64,000 bases of DNA from Cognatundibacterium squillarum (GCF_014652435.1 NZ_BMYU01000001.1:682001-746000), one strand, 5' to 3'; counted from the stretch's first letter, positions 1 through 9,389 are shown. Made by a program: numbers and translations. The notes: generated from the letters alone by a model not told the origin.

Positions 1-534
1 GGTTATCTGCATTACGACCATCACACGCTGCTCAGCCTCGCAAAAAGCGGGGATACGATTGCGGCCAGCACCCTAGGCGCACGCGCCATTTCCTCGGAGC
101 ATTTGCTGGATAACAGATCTGCTCAGGAAAACAGCGACCTTCAGCATGCATTACTCGATGCAACCGCACGTGGCTTAACAAGCAGCATTGATCAGTTAAT
201 TATTCTGAAAACGCAGGACTATATCCAGTCTTACGACAGAAAACTAAAAACATTCGACAGCAACCATATTATTGATGCGTATGCCTACCTGAATATACTC
301 AAATTACGCAGAAGTATCGATACGGAACTTCGCGAATATTCACTGCAAATGGCCAGAAAATTAAGTGCCTCCGAATATGCACTGGCACGACAACGAACGG
401 CGGAAATTTACGCTTTTTTGTTGCAACGACGGGCTGAGCTTGGCATGGGGCCATTTGAAAATACTGATTCAGCTGAAACTCAGGCATTGCTGCAACGCTT
501 TTTCCGGGCACTTGAGCAAGGTGAAATTGCGTGA
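1..534 (+). CDS. C-terminal part of an unrecognised protein (5' end outside window)
   Basis: The frame is open from the first base to the TGA at 532-534, giving 177 residues of a protein that begins upstream of the window. An internal TTG at 103 is not a convincing start because coding continues before it. The first 30 residues (around LLSLAKSGDTIAASTLG) resemble the helix-turn-helix spacing of a Sel1-like repeat; the rest is predicted helical and rich in Leu, Arg and Gln, with no signal peptide or membrane segment in the visible part. I do not recognise the family. It ends about 350 bp before the convergent ilvD gene. Confidence 0.6.
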   Translation, partial: GYLHYDHHTLLSLAKSGDTIAASTLGARAISSEHLLDNRSAQENSDLQHALLDATARGLTSSIDQLIILKTQDYIQSYDRKLKTFDSNHIIDAYAYLNILKLRRSIDTELREYSLQMARKLSASEYALARQRTAEIYAFLLQRRAELGMGPFENTDSAETQALLQRFFRALEQGEIA

Positions 535-635
535 GTCAACTTTTCGCAAATACTCGCCTGTCGCAGCGAACAACTGAGTTTTTTTACCCTTGCGTAATCT
601 GTTCACGTCGCTGAGCACTGAATAAATATCTACCC

Positions 636-672
636 GATATGTGCAAGATTCCGCATTTGCGCAAAAACACCC
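636..672 (+). repeat. Partial copy of the 85-bp intergenic repeat (right half)
   Basis: Bases 650-672 read CCGCATTTGCGC followed by an A-run and CACCC, nearly the same as the right end of the full copy at 22445-22530 (22519-22542). The upstream bases (GATATGTGCAAGATT) resemble the right hairpin of the copy at 23451-23532. The left hairpin of the repeat is not recognisable. Confidence 0.5.
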
Positions 673-727
673 CTGCCCGCTCAGCCACTGTTTTCGCGGA
701 CGTCCTGAAAAAATGGTGAAAAAGCTG

Positions 728-765
728 TGCTGAATGCCGCATTTCGGGCATTTTCAGGCGTTTTC
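728..765 (+). repeat. Second partial copy of the 85-bp intergenic repeat
   Basis: The stretch GCTGTGCTGAATGCCGCATT matches the right module of the full copy at 34680-34760 read on the minus strand, which has GCTGTGCTGAACACCGCATT. It can also form its own small hairpin, AATGCC pairing with GGCATT. The left module is not visible. Confidence 0.45.
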
Positions 766-831
766 GGTGTGCATACGGATTCGGAGCAGATCAGGAAGCA
801 CGGCGTCTCTGCTCGGCGATTTTCGGTGCAT

Positions 832-857
832 AAAAAAAGGGGAGCCTAGGCTCCCCG
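832..857 (-). terminator. Rho-independent terminator of ilvD
   Basis: Read on the minus strand, a perfect inverted repeat (GGGGAGCC/GGCTCCCC around CTAG) is followed by seven T residues. It lies about 30 bp after the ilvD stop codon. Confidence 0.9.
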
Positions 858-887
858 GACACTGGAACAACAGAGCAAAACAAAATC

Positions 888-2777
888 TTATCGGCGGCGG
901 ATCTGGCTGATGTCGCGTACTGCGCCACGGTCGGCAGAGGTAGCCAGCGCGGCGTAGGCTTGCAGTGCTTGCGAGACATAGCGTTCGCGGTTTTCCGGCT
1001 GCCATGCGGCATCGCCACGGGCTTCCATCGCGGCACGACGCGCTGCCAGTTCTTCATCGCTGATACGCAGCTGAATGGTACGAGCAGGAATGTCGATGTC
1101 GATCATGTCACCTTCCTGCACCAGACCAATCGCACCGCCTTCGGCCGCTTCCGGTGAGGCATGACCGATTACCAGACCGGAAGAACCGCCGGAAAAACGA
1201 CCATCAGTGAACAAGGCGCAGGCTTTGCCCAGACCCTTTGATTTGATGTACGAGGTCGGATACAGCATTTCCTGCATACCCGGGCCGCCTTTCGGGCCTT
1301 CGTAGCGAATAATGACCACATCGCCTTCATGCACGGTATCACCGAGAATGCCCGCGACTGCATCGTCCTGACTTTCGAAGACACGCGCTTTGCCGCTGAA
1401 TTTCAGAATACTTTCATCCACACCGGCAGTTTTTACGATACAGCCTTTTTCAGCCAGATTGCCGTACAGCACAGCAAGTCCGCCATCCTGCGAATACGCA
1501 TGGGCGCGGTCGCGGATGCAACCGTTTTCGCGGTCGGTATCGGCGCTGTCGAAACGCTTATCCTGCGAGAAAGCTTCCTGCGTCGGCACGCCGCCCGGTG
1601 CAGCGCGGTAAAAGTGTTTTACTGCTTCGTCGCCGGTCACCGTGATATCGTATTTCGCAATCGCCTCCGCCATGCTGGCGCTGTGCACAGTAGGACGGCT
1701 GGTGTCGATCAGACCTGCACGCGCGAGTTCGCCGAGAATCGACATAATGCCACCGGCGCGGTGTACATCTTCGATGTGGAATTTATCGGTCATCGGCGCA
1801 ACTTTGCACAGGCAAGGTACTTTGCGCGAGATGCGGTCGATGTCGGCCATGGTGAAATCCACACCGGCTTCATGCGCCGCTGCCAGCAAGTGAAGCACGG
1901 TATTGGTGGAACCACCCATCGCCACATCCAGCGCCATCGCGTTTTCAAAGGTTGCTTTGGTCGCAATCGAGCGTGGCAGAACGCTGGCATCGTCTTGTTC
2001 ATAATAACGGCGTGCCAGTGCAACGATCTGGCGGCCTGCCTGCAGGAATAATTCACGACGGTCTGCATGGGTGGCGAGTGTTGTGCCATTGCCCGGCAGC
2101 GACAAACCCAGCGCTTCGGTCAGGCAGTTCATCGAATTGGCAGTGAACATGCCGGAGCAGGAACCGCAAGTCGGACAAGCGGAACGTTCGATCCGGCCAA
2201 CTTCTTCATCGCTGACCGAGGTATCACCCGCTTTGATCATGGCATCCACCAGATCCAGCTTTTTCACGATGCTGACCGCCTGCGAGGCCGGTTGATTTGC
2301 CGGATGGAACACATCAATTACTTTACCCGCTTCCATCGGGCCGCCGGAAACAAACACTGCCGGAATATTCAGGCGCATGGCGGCCATCAGCATGCCGGGT
2401 GTGATTTTGTCGCAGTTGGAAATACAAACCATCGCGTCCGCGCAATGCGCATTCACCATGTATTCCACGGAATCTGCAATCAGTTCACGCGAAGGCAGCG
2501 AATACAGCATGCCGCCATGCCCCATTGCGATACCGTCATCCACGGCGATGGTGTTGAATTCTTTCGCCACGCCGCCAGCCGCTTCAATTTCACGCGCCAC
2601 CATCTGGCCCAGATCTTTCAGATGCACATGGCCCGGCACAAACTGCGTGAAGGAATTCACGACAGCAATAATCGGTTTGTTGAAGTCCGCATCGGTCATA
2701 CCGGTAGCGCGCCACAAAGCGCGCGCACCAGCCATATTGCGACCATGCGTAGTTGTACGGGAACGGTATTGGGGCAT
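888..2777 (-). CDS. ilvD: Dihydroxy-acid dehydratase
   Basis: IlvD dehydrates 2,3-dihydroxy-isovalerate and 2,3-dihydroxy-3-methylvalerate to the 2-oxo acids, the step before transamination in valine and isoleucine synthesis; it is a cytoplasmic iron-sulfur enzyme. The 629-residue product matches the family along its length, starting with [18 protein letters not shown] and including the signature [10 protein letters not shown] near residue 122 and the cysteine cluster [11 protein letters not shown] near residue 195, both associated with the cluster and Mg sites. It is slightly longer than the E. coli enzyme (616 residues), with an Arg-rich tail. It appears monocistronic with its own terminator; no ilv leader peptide is apparent upstream. 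Confidence 0.98.
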   Translation of the reverse strand: MPQYRSRTTTHGRNMAGARALWRATGMTDADFNKPIIAVVNSFTQFVPGHVHLKDLGQMVAREIEAAGGVAKEFNTIAVDDGIAMGHGGMLYSLPSRELIADSVEYMVNAHCADAMVCISNCDKITPGMLMAAMRLNIPAVFVSGGPMEAGKVIDVFHPANQPASQAVSIVKKLDLVDAMIKAGDTSVSDEEVGRIERSACPTCGSCSGMFTANSMNCLTEALGLSLPGNGTTLATHADRRELFLQAGRQIVALARRYYEQDDASVLPRSIATKATFENAMALDVAMGGSTNTVLHLLAAAHEAGVDFTMADIDRISRKVPCLCKVAPMTDKFHIEDVHRAGGIMSILGELARAGLIDTSRPTVHSASMAEAIAKYDITVTGDEAVKHFYRAAPGGVPTQEAFSQDKRFDSADTDRENGCIRDRAHAYSQDGGLAVLYGNLAEKGCIVKTAGVDESILKFSGKARVFESQDDAVAGILGDTVHEGDVVIIRYEGPKGGPGMQEMLYPTSYIKSKGLGKACALFTDGRFSGGSSGLVIGHASPEAAEGGAIGLVQEGDMIDIDIPARTIQLRISDEELAARRAAMEARGDAAWQPENRERYVSQALQAYAALATSADRGAVRDISQIRRR

Positions 2778-2970
2778 GCCTGACCTCTTTCTAATTCAAT
2801 TCAGCGCAGAAGAATCCGCGTTTTCTGTATAAAAATGAGCATGCACCAGCTTATTTATCTGGTCAAATACCAAAATTGAATGTGATTTATTCGTTTTTCA
2901 GATAAATCAAAGAACAGCACCGGAACGCAGTGTCGCTGATTCAGGCTATCTGACGCTTATGACGACTAAC

Positions 2971-3438
2971 TCAGGCGGTTTCGCCCGGCAAAGCTTTCCG
3001 CTTGTATCGCGCAGCCGGGTCGCTGACGGATTTTCTTGCACGGTAATTCCGGTAAAGAACCGTAATCATCCAGGGTACGTACACCGCAAACAGTATCGTT
3101 TTATGGGTGAACCAGAATACACATACCCAAACAATCAGCAGCGCCATTTCCCACTTCGGGATGTCGGCGCGATAGCGGTCTGTCAGAAAAGTCCCGCAAT
3201 GCGGGCAACTCTCACATAAATGTGAAGGTTTGTACCACTTTTGGTTTGGTGGCCATTCCGCCATCACGGGCTTATCAAAGCCTCCGTGACATTGAGGACA
3301 ATGGTACTGACCGGCAGGCATTGCAGGTCGCAAGTGCTGATCACAGGTACGGCAAACAGATGCCTCCGAATCCAGCGGTTGACCACAGTTTTCGCATCGT
3401 GAATTTGGTGAATGCATAGCGCAGTACATCCTTTCCAT
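2971..3438 (-). CDS. Zinc-ribbon membrane protein of unknown function
   Basis: A 155-residue frame with an N-terminal half carrying four CxxC-type pairs (CENC, CRTC, CPQC, CPHC plus nearby Cys), which suggests two zinc ribbons, and a C-terminal half with two adjacent hydrophobic segments (around WEMALLIVWVCVFWF and TILFAVYVPWMITVLY) followed by a basic tail. This is the layout of a small inner-membrane protein with a cytoplasmic zinc domain. Three in-frame ATGs lie within the first eight codons; the third (at 3417) follows an AAAGG at about 12 bases, so the start is uncertain. It stands alone between ilvD and a divergent TonB-dependent receptor. I cannot assign a function. Confidence 0.7.
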   Translation of the reverse strand: MERMYCAMHSPNSRCENCGQPLDSEASVCRTCDQHLRPAMPAGQYHCPQCHGGFDKPVMAEWPPNQKWYKPSHLCESCPHCGTFLTDRYRADIPKWEMALLIVWVCVFWFTHKTILFAVYVPWMITVLYRNYRARKSVSDPAARYKRKALPGETA

Positions 3439-3592
3439 GGTTAAGCCACATCAATCTGGGAAGCCAGAGTAAAACGCTGATCGGAGAACGCAACTGCGGG
3501 CAAACAAATGTAGCTCAGACTTTATGCTTTTGCGATCCAATCCAGACTAAGGGATAGATACAAAGCAGTATGAATTATGCATTTCACGCCAT

Positions 3593-3622
3593 AAATCCGG
3601 CGTTTCATCGCAAACCGGATTT
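3593..3622 (+). promoter_or_regulatory. Inverted repeat upstream of the TonB-dependent receptor
   Basis: AAATCCGG at 3593-3600 and CCGGATTT at 3615-3622 form a perfect 8-bp inverted repeat with a 14-base loop, about 100 bases before the receptor start. It is not followed by a T-run, so it is more likely an operator or a 5' leader hairpin than a terminator. No Fur-box match is seen here. Confidence 0.35.
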
Positions 3623-3718
3623 CAGCGCGAATGCATGTCGATATAGTTCGCTCCGTTGAAGACACACAAACAATTCATTCACCGCTGCGCAGGCAGCAGT
3701 TAATACGGAGACTTAACA

Positions 3719-5917
3719 ATGCCATACCCGATGAGTTCAGTTCTGACCCTGTTGTTATCTAATGTTCTGGTTGTGAGCGCACATGCGCAGCAAGCACCGG
3801 CACCGCAAACTGCGCCGGCAACACCGGCTGTCAAAGCTGCAGGTCAGCAAGAGCCGCAAAAAGTGGAAGTTCAGGCACGCGGTGAAGTACAGGCAGCGCG
3901 TCAGGAAGCAGCGGCACGTACCATTATTTCGAATGCAGATCTGGTGAAGTTCGGCGACACCAATATTCTTGATGCGATGCGCAAAGTACCGGGCGTGCAG
4001 GTGAACAATAATAAAATCCAGCTGGCCGGACTGAATGCAAACTACACGCAGGTTCTGATTGACGGCGAGCCGCCACGCGGCGTGAACGTGGAAGATATCC
4101 CGATGCAAATGATAGACCGCATCGAAATTTATCGTACCGCAAATGCACAGTTCAGTACGCAGGCCGTCGGCGGCACTGTCAATATCATCCTGAAACGCTC
4201 TGCAGCCACCAGCCAGCCTATGCGCTCCATTAAGCTGACAGCCGGTTATAACCAGCGCGAACAGGGGACGGTGGAATTTAATGACTCGGGTAAAAACGGG
4301 AATCTGTCACACAATGTGGCGGTCACTGCATCGCTGAACAATATCGGTTCTGGCGTGCCGCGCACAACACTGACAGAGCAAAGCATTGCAGACAGTAACG
4401 GCAAAATTTTGCAGCAATACAATTCAAATATGGACAAACGTATGTCAGACCGCGATATACGCATTGTGCCGCGCTTCACCTATAAGACCGCAAACAATAT
4501 TAACCTGATCTCCACTACGATGTTTGCCCACGCAAATGGCGAAGCAGATTCAGGCAGAGCGTATCAGTTCCTGCAGGGACCGGTGCTCGATATCGGAAGC
4601 ATCAGATATCACGACACGAATAACCGCACCAGCCTGAACAGTACATTGCGCGCAATGGCCAGTCTGGACAACGATATTAAGCTGGATATTTCCGGCGGTT
4701 TCCACGCCAACCGCATGAAGAATGGTCAGACTTCCAGCAATTTTGCACCGGATGGCAAACTGAGTTTCGACCGGAATTACGATACCAATGTGCGCGTTCT
4801 TGGCGGACATACCAGCGGCAAAGTCAGCTTCCCGACTAATGCTGAGCACGATATCGTGGTTGGCTGGACCGGTTCACGTACTGTAGTCAATATTGATCGT
4901 GACCAGACTGACATTCCAGCAGGCGGTGCAGCAGTTTTCCTGCCGCAAAATGCACGCAATGAATTAACCAAAGCTGCGATTTATGCGCAGGACGAATGGA
5001 AATTCCAGAAAAATTCTTCTCTGTATCTGGGCCTCCGTTGGGAGTCGCTGGGCATTGCCAGTGAAGGGTCTGCGCAACAGAAATCCGACTACAACACCAG
5101 TGTTCTGAGTCCTATCGTACAAACGATGTGGCAGCTGAATCCGGAAAATACAGATCGTATCCGTGTCGGGCTGGCACGTACTTATCAGGCACCGAATGAT
5201 TTTTATCTGGTGTCACCGAAAATCTATTCTGTAAATAATTCGATTCAGAATCCTAATTTTGTTGGCAACCCTACCCTGCGTCCGGAATTAGCATGGGGAC
5301 TGGATACCGCATTTGAACATAATGGCAAAGACGGTCTGAATTATTCGGCACGCGCCAAAATCCAGCAGATCAATGATTTACATCGCGAAACGCTGTACTT
5401 TGATAACAATGCCTGGTGGAAAAAATATGTGAATGCCGGCAGCGCGCGCGGTGCAAGTCTGGAACTGTCAACGCAATTCCCGTTAAAACGCTTTATGACA
5501 GATGCGCCTGATCTGGATGTCAGTCTGACTTACATTCACTTCTGGTCTGATGTAAAAGGCTTCCCTGAGCCATACAATCAGCTGAATCCTTACACCTACC
5601 AGTTCACGCTGAATATGAATTACCGTATGAAAGCCCTGCCAGTCACGATGGGAATGAATGCACGCCTGCAGGATGCACACTGGCAGCAAATCAGCTTAAC
5701 TGACCGTGAATATGTGAAATCACCTGCCACACTGGATCTGTATGCCATGTGGAAGATTGATAAACAGAGCTCGCTGCGCTTAGCGGTAAACAACATCACT
5801 AACAGCAACATGACGGATCAGACCGTTATCAGTAATGTGCCGGGCTTTATCAGCAGCACCCGTACGCAGAATGAACGTGCTCGTCAGATCAACCTGAGCT
5901 ACGAACACAAGTTCTGA
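3719..5917 (+). CDS. TonB-dependent outer-membrane receptor
   Basis: A 732-residue protein with a signal peptide ending near residue 24 (SAHAQ), a Pro/Ala/Gln-rich linker, a plug domain (ADLVKFGDTNILDAMRKVPGVQV, then a DGEPPRGV loop and an IDRIEIYR/GGTVNIILK stretch near residues 140-160), and a 22-strand-type barrel ending in the expected C-terminal Phe (YEHKF). Such receptors import iron chelates, cobalamin, sugars or other ligands using TonB-ExbBD energy. The substrate is not evident: no Fur box, cobalamin riboswitch or binding-protein operon is adjacent, although a periplasmic binding protein lies convergently downstream. The start has a CGGAG at good spacing. A strong terminator follows. 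Confidence 0.93.
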   Translation: MPYPMSSVLTLLLSNVLVVSAHAQQAPAPQTAPATPAVKAAGQQEPQKVEVQARGEVQAARQEAAARTIISNADLVKFGDTNILDAMRKVPGVQVNNNKIQLAGLNANYTQVLIDGEPPRGVNVEDIPMQMIDRIEIYRTANAQFSTQAVGGTVNIILKRSAATSQPMRSIKLTAGYNQREQGTVEFNDSGKNGNLSHNVAVTASLNNIGSGVPRTTLTEQSIADSNGKILQQYNSNMDKRMSDRDIRIVPRFTYKTANNINLISTTMFAHANGEADSGRAYQFLQGPVLDIGSIRYHDTNNRTSLNSTLRAMASLDNDIKLDISGGFHANRMKNGQTSSNFAPDGKLSFDRNYDTNVRVLGGHTSGKVSFPTNAEHDIVVGWTGSRTVVNIDRDQTDIPAGGAAVFLPQNARNELTKAAIYAQDEWKFQKNSSLYLGLRWESLGIASEGSAQQKSDYNTSVLSPIVQTMWQLNPENTDRIRVGLARTYQAPNDFYLVSPKIYSVNNSIQNPNFVGNPTLRPELAWGLDTAFEHNGKDGLNYSARAKIQQINDLHRETLYFDNNAWWKKYVNAGSARGASLELSTQFPLKRFMTDAPDLDVSLTYIHFWSDVKGFPEPYNQLNPYTYQFTLNMNYRMKALPVTMGMNARLQDAHWQQISLTDREYVKSPATLDLYAMWKIDKQSSLRLAVNNITNSNMTDQTVISNVPGFISSTRTQNERARQINLSYEHKF

Positions 5918-5930
5918 TTAACACAAATAA

Positions 5931-5970
5931 AAAAGCCGGAAGCAATCAGCATTGCTTCCGGCTTTTTCTT
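5931..5970 (+). terminator. Rho-independent terminator after the TonB-dependent receptor
   Basis: Long perfect hairpin (AAAAGCCGGAAGCAAT pairing with ATTGCTTCCGGCTTTT, 4-base loop) followed by T-rich sequence. The A-rich 5' arm lets it work in both directions, so it could also end the convergent gene at 5992. Confidence 0.93.
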
Positions 5971-5991
5971 TTGCAAGCTGCAAACCTCTTG

Positions 5992-6864
5992 TTAATCCGG
6001 CGCTCTCAGCAACAAATACCTCGCCTGCTCTGCACCGACATAACGGGTATAAATTTTTTCGAGTGTACCGTCCTCATGCATGGCGCGAATGCCACGCTGC
6101 ATGATCTCCACCGAGGTTTGAGGAACGCGCTGACGCGACAGCACAAGTCCATGCGGCACTACGTCCGATGGCGCCCAGTCCAGAATCACAAAACTATTCG
6201 CCATTTCTTTACGACGCAAAGGTTCCAGACTGGTTGGCAATGCGAGAAAAGCATCGACACGCTTTGCCATAAACAAGCGCACGACACTGTCAAAATCTGC
6301 GGCTTCTTCAACGCGATGCTGTTCACGCAAACGGGCAAGCCAGGCATCATACAAAGCCCCGTGCCGGAAACTTTTAACAACGGCAACTCTTAAATTTTTT
6401 TCCGCAAGAAATCCGTCAGCAGTATGGGTACGCGCAGGCAGTGAAGCTGACACAAGCAGAAAATTCCGCGTAGAAAAATAGGGAATAAACCGCGCAAACT
6501 GTTCACGCTCGGGCGTTGCAATTCCGGAAACTGTCATGTCCAGCGTTTGCTGACTCATCTGATGCCAGATTCTGACTCTTGATTCCAGTACGGTCTGAAA
6601 CTGGCAACCGGTGCGCTTACTCAATTCGTCAGCAACATCTTTATCTATGCCGGCATACCCGCCCTGTGGCAATTTAAAATACAGCGCACCAAGCTCATAA
6701 AATGCCAGCTGAAAACTTCCGCAATCAGACTGCGCCGCCATCACCGGCTGCATTGTCATCATGCAAGTAATCACACCGACTCCGCACAGATCTTTCGATC
6801 TGTGACGGATTGAATGCCAATTGCTCTTGAATGCCTGGAATAACACCATACCTCCGCAATTCAC
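5992..6864 (-). CDS. Periplasmic substrate-binding protein, family 3 type
   Basis: The 290-residue product has an N-terminal signal region (hydrophobic around CGVGVITCMMTMQPVMA, cleavage likely before AQSDCG) and then a type II periplasmic binding fold: GYAGIDKDVADELSKRTGCQFQ, a SGIATPEREQFARFIPYF loop, and the C-terminal MHEDGTLEKIYTRY motif typical of family-3 amino-acid-binding proteins and transporter-like sensors. No ABC permease or ATPase gene is adjacent, so it may be an orphan binding protein. The true start could be one of the later ATGs. The ligand cannot be told from the sequence. Confidence 0.85.
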   Translation of the reverse strand: MNCGGMVLFQAFKSNWHSIRHRSKDLCGVGVITCMMTMQPVMAAQSDCGSFQLAFYELGALYFKLPQGGYAGIDKDVADELSKRTGCQFQTVLESRVRIWHQMSQQTLDMTVSGIATPEREQFARFIPYFSTRNFLLVSASLPARTHTADGFLAEKNLRVAVVKSFRHGALYDAWLARLREQHRVEEAADFDSVVRLFMAKRVDAFLALPTSLEPLRRKEMANSFVILDWAPSDVVPHGLVLSRQRVPQTSVEIMQRGIRAMHEDGTLEKIYTRYVGAEQARYLLLRAPD

Positions 6865-7097
6865 ATTACCTCATACATCCGCCACATTGTCAGACGTAAT
6901 GCAGACATTGTTTGCTTGTAGCCGCAAGCCAGCGAAAAACAAACGGGAACTACTCTGGCTGGTGTTCAGAAGTACAAAAAGTGAAGCTCAATTTAAGCAT
7001 AGACAACGAAGCAGCACGTGCGGCAACGGGCCCGCTTGTTTAACAAAATTTAACCGTACATGCGACGGTAAGGCGACGACGAAGGATAGGGTGATCG

Positions 7098-7673
7098 CTA
7101 TGAAAACTTTGACTCGAGTAAGCGCAATAATTGCTTTAAGCCTGCATCCAGTTGCCTGCAGGCTTCCGGGTCAAGCCCCTGCAGAATCCTGTGTTGATTT
7201 TCAGCATGGGCTGCAATCACTTTTTCTATCATTGAGAACCCGGAAGAACTGAGTTGCACCAGCATGGAACGCGCATCGGCAGGATTAGGCAGGCGCTCGA
7301 TCAGACCACGGCTTTCCAGTTGCTGCAATTGCCGCGTCATTGTTCCGGAGCTGAGCATCAGTGATGAAAATAATGCCGTGGGGGATAAACGGTATGGCTG
7401 GCCGGAGCGTCGTAACGTTGCCAGCACATCAAATTCCCAGTGACTTAGGTCATACTCCGCAAAAACCACTGCCAGTTGCTTTTGAACCAGTGCACCGGTA
7501 CGTGCTAACCGCCCCAGTACACCCATCGCACTGACATCCAAATCGGGTCTTTCACAGTGCCACTGTCCAAGAATCCGGTCTACAGCATCGTCAGGCAGCA
7601 AAATTTTGTTTAAGTCAGGCATAGTCAATCCGCTAACAGTGAGTCTTTCCGCAGTATCCCGCAGGAATGTCAT
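7098..7673 (-). CDS. MarR-family transcriptional regulator
   Basis: A 191-residue winged-helix protein with the MarR pattern: ALVQKQLAVVFAEYDLSHWEFDVLATLRRSG in the N-terminal helix, the recognition region PTALFSSLMLSSGTMTRQLQQLESRGLIERLPNPADARSMLVQLSSSG, and a C-terminal dimer helix. The wing motif DxRs (DARS) is present. It is divergent from an EamA-type exporter, and two palindromic sites lie in the 80-100 bp between them, so it probably represses that exporter and itself. The start may be the ATG at 7673 or the one at 7622, which has an upstream GCGGA; about 17 residues are in doubt. Confidence 0.9.
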   Translation of the reverse strand: MTFLRDTAERLTVSGLTMPDLNKILLPDDAVDRILGQWHCERPDLDVSAMGVLGRLARTGALVQKQLAVVFAEYDLSHWEFDVLATLRRSGQPYRLSPTALFSSLMLSSGTMTRQLQQLESRGLIERLPNPADARSMLVQLSSSGFSMIEKVIAAHAENQHRILQGLDPEACRQLDAGLKQLLRLLESKFS

Positions 7674-7705
7674 GTCACCCGCAATAGCTCAGGGGCTTAT
7701 GTCAG

Positions 7706-7727
7706 TTTATCTTGAATTCGAGGTAAA
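7706..7727. promoter_or_regulatory. MarR-type operator palindrome, site 1
   Basis: A 22-bp palindrome centred on GAATTC: left half TTTATCTTGAA and right half TTCGAGGTAAA, with only two mismatched pairs out of eleven. It lies between the divergent marR-family and exporter genes. MarR regulators usually bind near-perfect palindromes of this size in such positions; that this regulator binds here is inferred. Confidence 0.7.
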
Positions 7728-7744
7728 TTCACCCTATTATGTGA

Positions 7745-7766
7745 TTTATCTTGAATGCGAGACAAA
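7745..7766. promoter_or_regulatory. MarR-type operator palindrome, site 2
   Basis: A second, weaker copy of the site at 7706-7727: the left half TTTATCTTGAA is identical, while the right half (TGCGAGACAAA) has three mismatches. Its centre is 39 bp from the first, close to four helical turns, so two dimers would sit on the same DNA face. It ends just before the likely exporter start codon at 7770. Confidence 0.6.
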
Positions 7767-7769
7767 TAC

Positions 7770-8654
7770 ATGCAACATGCTCCACATTATCTGCGTGACA
7801 TATTACTGACCGCGATTGCCCCAATGCTCTGGGGAACAACTTACATCCTCACAACGCAAGTATTACCGCCGGATCGTCCGTACACTGCCGCTGTGATCAG
7901 GGTATTACCTGCTGGCCTGATTTTGCTGGCATGGGCCAGATCTCTGCCTGCACGTGGCTGGTGGTTGAAACTCTGCGTACTTGCCGCACTGAACATCGGC
8001 ATTTTTCAGGCATTTCTGTTCATCGCTGCCTATCGCCTGCCCGGTGGGCTGGCAGCGATATTCGGCGCGTTGCAACCCTTGATTACGATGGCACTGGCCA
8101 GTTTCGCCAGCCGCCGCTCTCCGGGGTGGCGCATGATAGCCGTGGCACTGCTTGGATTACCCGGCATGGCAATGCTGTTATGGTCCCCCGGAATGCAATG
8201 GGATCTGACCGGCGTACTCGCTGCTTTTGCCGGCGTCTGCTGTGTATCTGCCGGTGCTTTTCTGGTGAGGCGCTGGCAACCACCGATGTCTGTCATTGCA
8301 CTGACAGGCTGGCAGTGTGCGCTCGGGGGATTCATGCTGCTACCACTCGCTCTTTTACTTGAGCCTGCGCTACCGGCACTCAGCCTGCAGCAAATCGCCG
8401 GTTACAGCTATCTTTCCGGATTTGGTGCCTTGCTGGCCTATGTACTGTGGATACGCGGCATACAAAAACTGCCGCTCGCAGCGTCATCTTCTCTGGCCTT
8501 ACTGAGTCCCGTCGTTGCAACGATTCTCGGCTGGGCTATTCTGGATCAGAAACTCGCCGCACCTGCAATGGCAGGTATGGGAATTGTTTTACTCAGTGTT
8601 TATCTGGTTCAGCGGGAAGCGGCAAAACCGATCACGCCTGCCAGCAACCGGTGA
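7770..8654 (+). CDS. EamA/DMT-family transporter
   Basis: About 294 residues with ten hydrophobic segments arranged as two EamA repeats (first MLWGTTYILTTQVLPPDRP, with the AVIRVLPAGLILL helix; second LTGVLAAFAGVCCVSAGAFLVRRW onwards). The family exports metabolites or drugs; YedA/RhaT-like members are the nearest in feel. The open frame reaches back to an ATG at 7755, but that codon lies inside the second operator palindrome; the ATG at 7770 with GCGAG upstream is preferred. Its position opposite a MarR regulator suggests it is induced by the compound it exports. It ends 6 bp from the convergent hydroxylase gene. Confidence 0.88.
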   Translation: MQHAPHYLRDILLTAIAPMLWGTTYILTTQVLPPDRPYTAAVIRVLPAGLILLAWARSLPARGWWLKLCVLAALNIGIFQAFLFIAAYRLPGGLAAIFGALQPLITMALASFASRRSPGWRMIAVALLGLPGMAMLLWSPGMQWDLTGVLAAFAGVCCVSAGAFLVRRWQPPMSVIALTGWQCALGGFMLLPLALLLEPALPALSLQQIAGYSYLSGFGALLAYVLWIRGIQKLPLAASSSLALLSPVVATILGWAILDQKLAAPAMAGMGIVLLSVYLVQREAAKPITPASNR

Positions 8655-8660
8655 CATCCG

Positions 8661-9389
8661 TTATAAGGTTTTATGTACATCACGGCCACACAGCATATCG
8701 TTGATGCGGCCGGATTTCTCCGGGTCAAAACCGACTTTTTCAATCCATTGTTCTGTATTATTCCAGGTGCCGAACAGCATATCCCAAAGCGGCAAGCCAT
8801 AGTTCTGCGCATGATGTTCCCACGCGTGATGCACTCTGTGCATTTCCGGTCGTTGAATAAAATATCCCAGCCAGCGTGGCGAACGGGTATCAGAATGCAG
8901 GTAGATATCAAATAGACCGGTGAAAATCAGCCCCCACATTGCAGCAACCGGTGTCGCACCAAATAGCAGATAGCTGCTGAAACTGGACATCATCGTTGCG
9001 GCAGCAGTTTCCAGCGGGTGCGCAAAGAAAGCCGTCAGAGATTCAATTCTCAGCGCAGAATGATGCAGCTGATGTACGTGTCGCCACAAAAAATCTGAGG
9101 CATGCGTGGCGCGATGCCACCAGTAAAAAATAAAGCTGGTGCTTAAGAAACAAAGAAAACCGAGCAACACATCCGGTATTTTTCCACCCAAAGGCATCAG
9201 CGCAAAACTCTGCCATCCCGAAAGCAACCAGCCGACCACCAGTGAAGCGATCGCTGACACTGTCGCAAGAGAAAACGAAAGAATCTGCCAGCGTTTATCG
9301 CAAGCATTACCGGAAGCAGGCGCAATCACTTCGCGTGTGAACAGTGTTATCAGCGCCAGCAAGATCACTGGATACGCAAGCCATTCCAT
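8661..9389 (-). CDS. Sterol desaturase / fatty acid hydroxylase family membrane protein
   Basis: This 242-residue integral membrane protein carries the three histidine boxes of the di-iron fatty-acid hydroxylase superfamily: HRATH near residue 92, HQLHH near residue 105, and HRVHHAWEHH near residue 182. Four or so hydrophobic segments surround them. Family members hydroxylate or desaturate lipids using a non-haem di-iron centre; the bacterial substrate is not predictable. It is not obviously linked to its neighbours, being convergent with the EamA transporter and separated by about 140 bp from the chemoreceptor gene. Confidence 0.88.
   Translation of the reverse strand: MEWLAYPVILLALITLFTREVIAPASGNACDKRWQILSFSLATVSAIASLVVGWLLSGWQSFALMPLGGKIPDVLLGFLCFLSTSFIFYWWHRATHASDFLWRHVHQLHHSALRIESLTAFFAHPLETAAATMMSSFSSYLLFGATPVAAMWGLIFTGLFDIYLHSDTRSPRWLGYFIQRPEMHRVHHAWEHHAQNYGLPLWDMLFGTWNNTEQWIEKVGFDPEKSGRINDMLCGRDVHKTL

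Larger units (their letters stand above)
535..887. other. Intergenic region with two partial repeat copies and the ilvD terminator
   Basis: This 353-bp gap between two convergent genes contains no credible gene. It holds two short matches to the right half of the intergenic repeat family described elsewhere (about 636-672 and 728-765) and the ilvD terminator hairpin at 832-857. Short open frames here have no ribosome-binding site and are best ignored. Confidence 0.6.

Noticed and set aside
6821..7252. 143-codon frame between the binding protein and the MarR gene
   Set aside because: Overlaps the MarR gene in antisense and shows no coding features; the 233-bp gap between the genes holds nothing that I can name.
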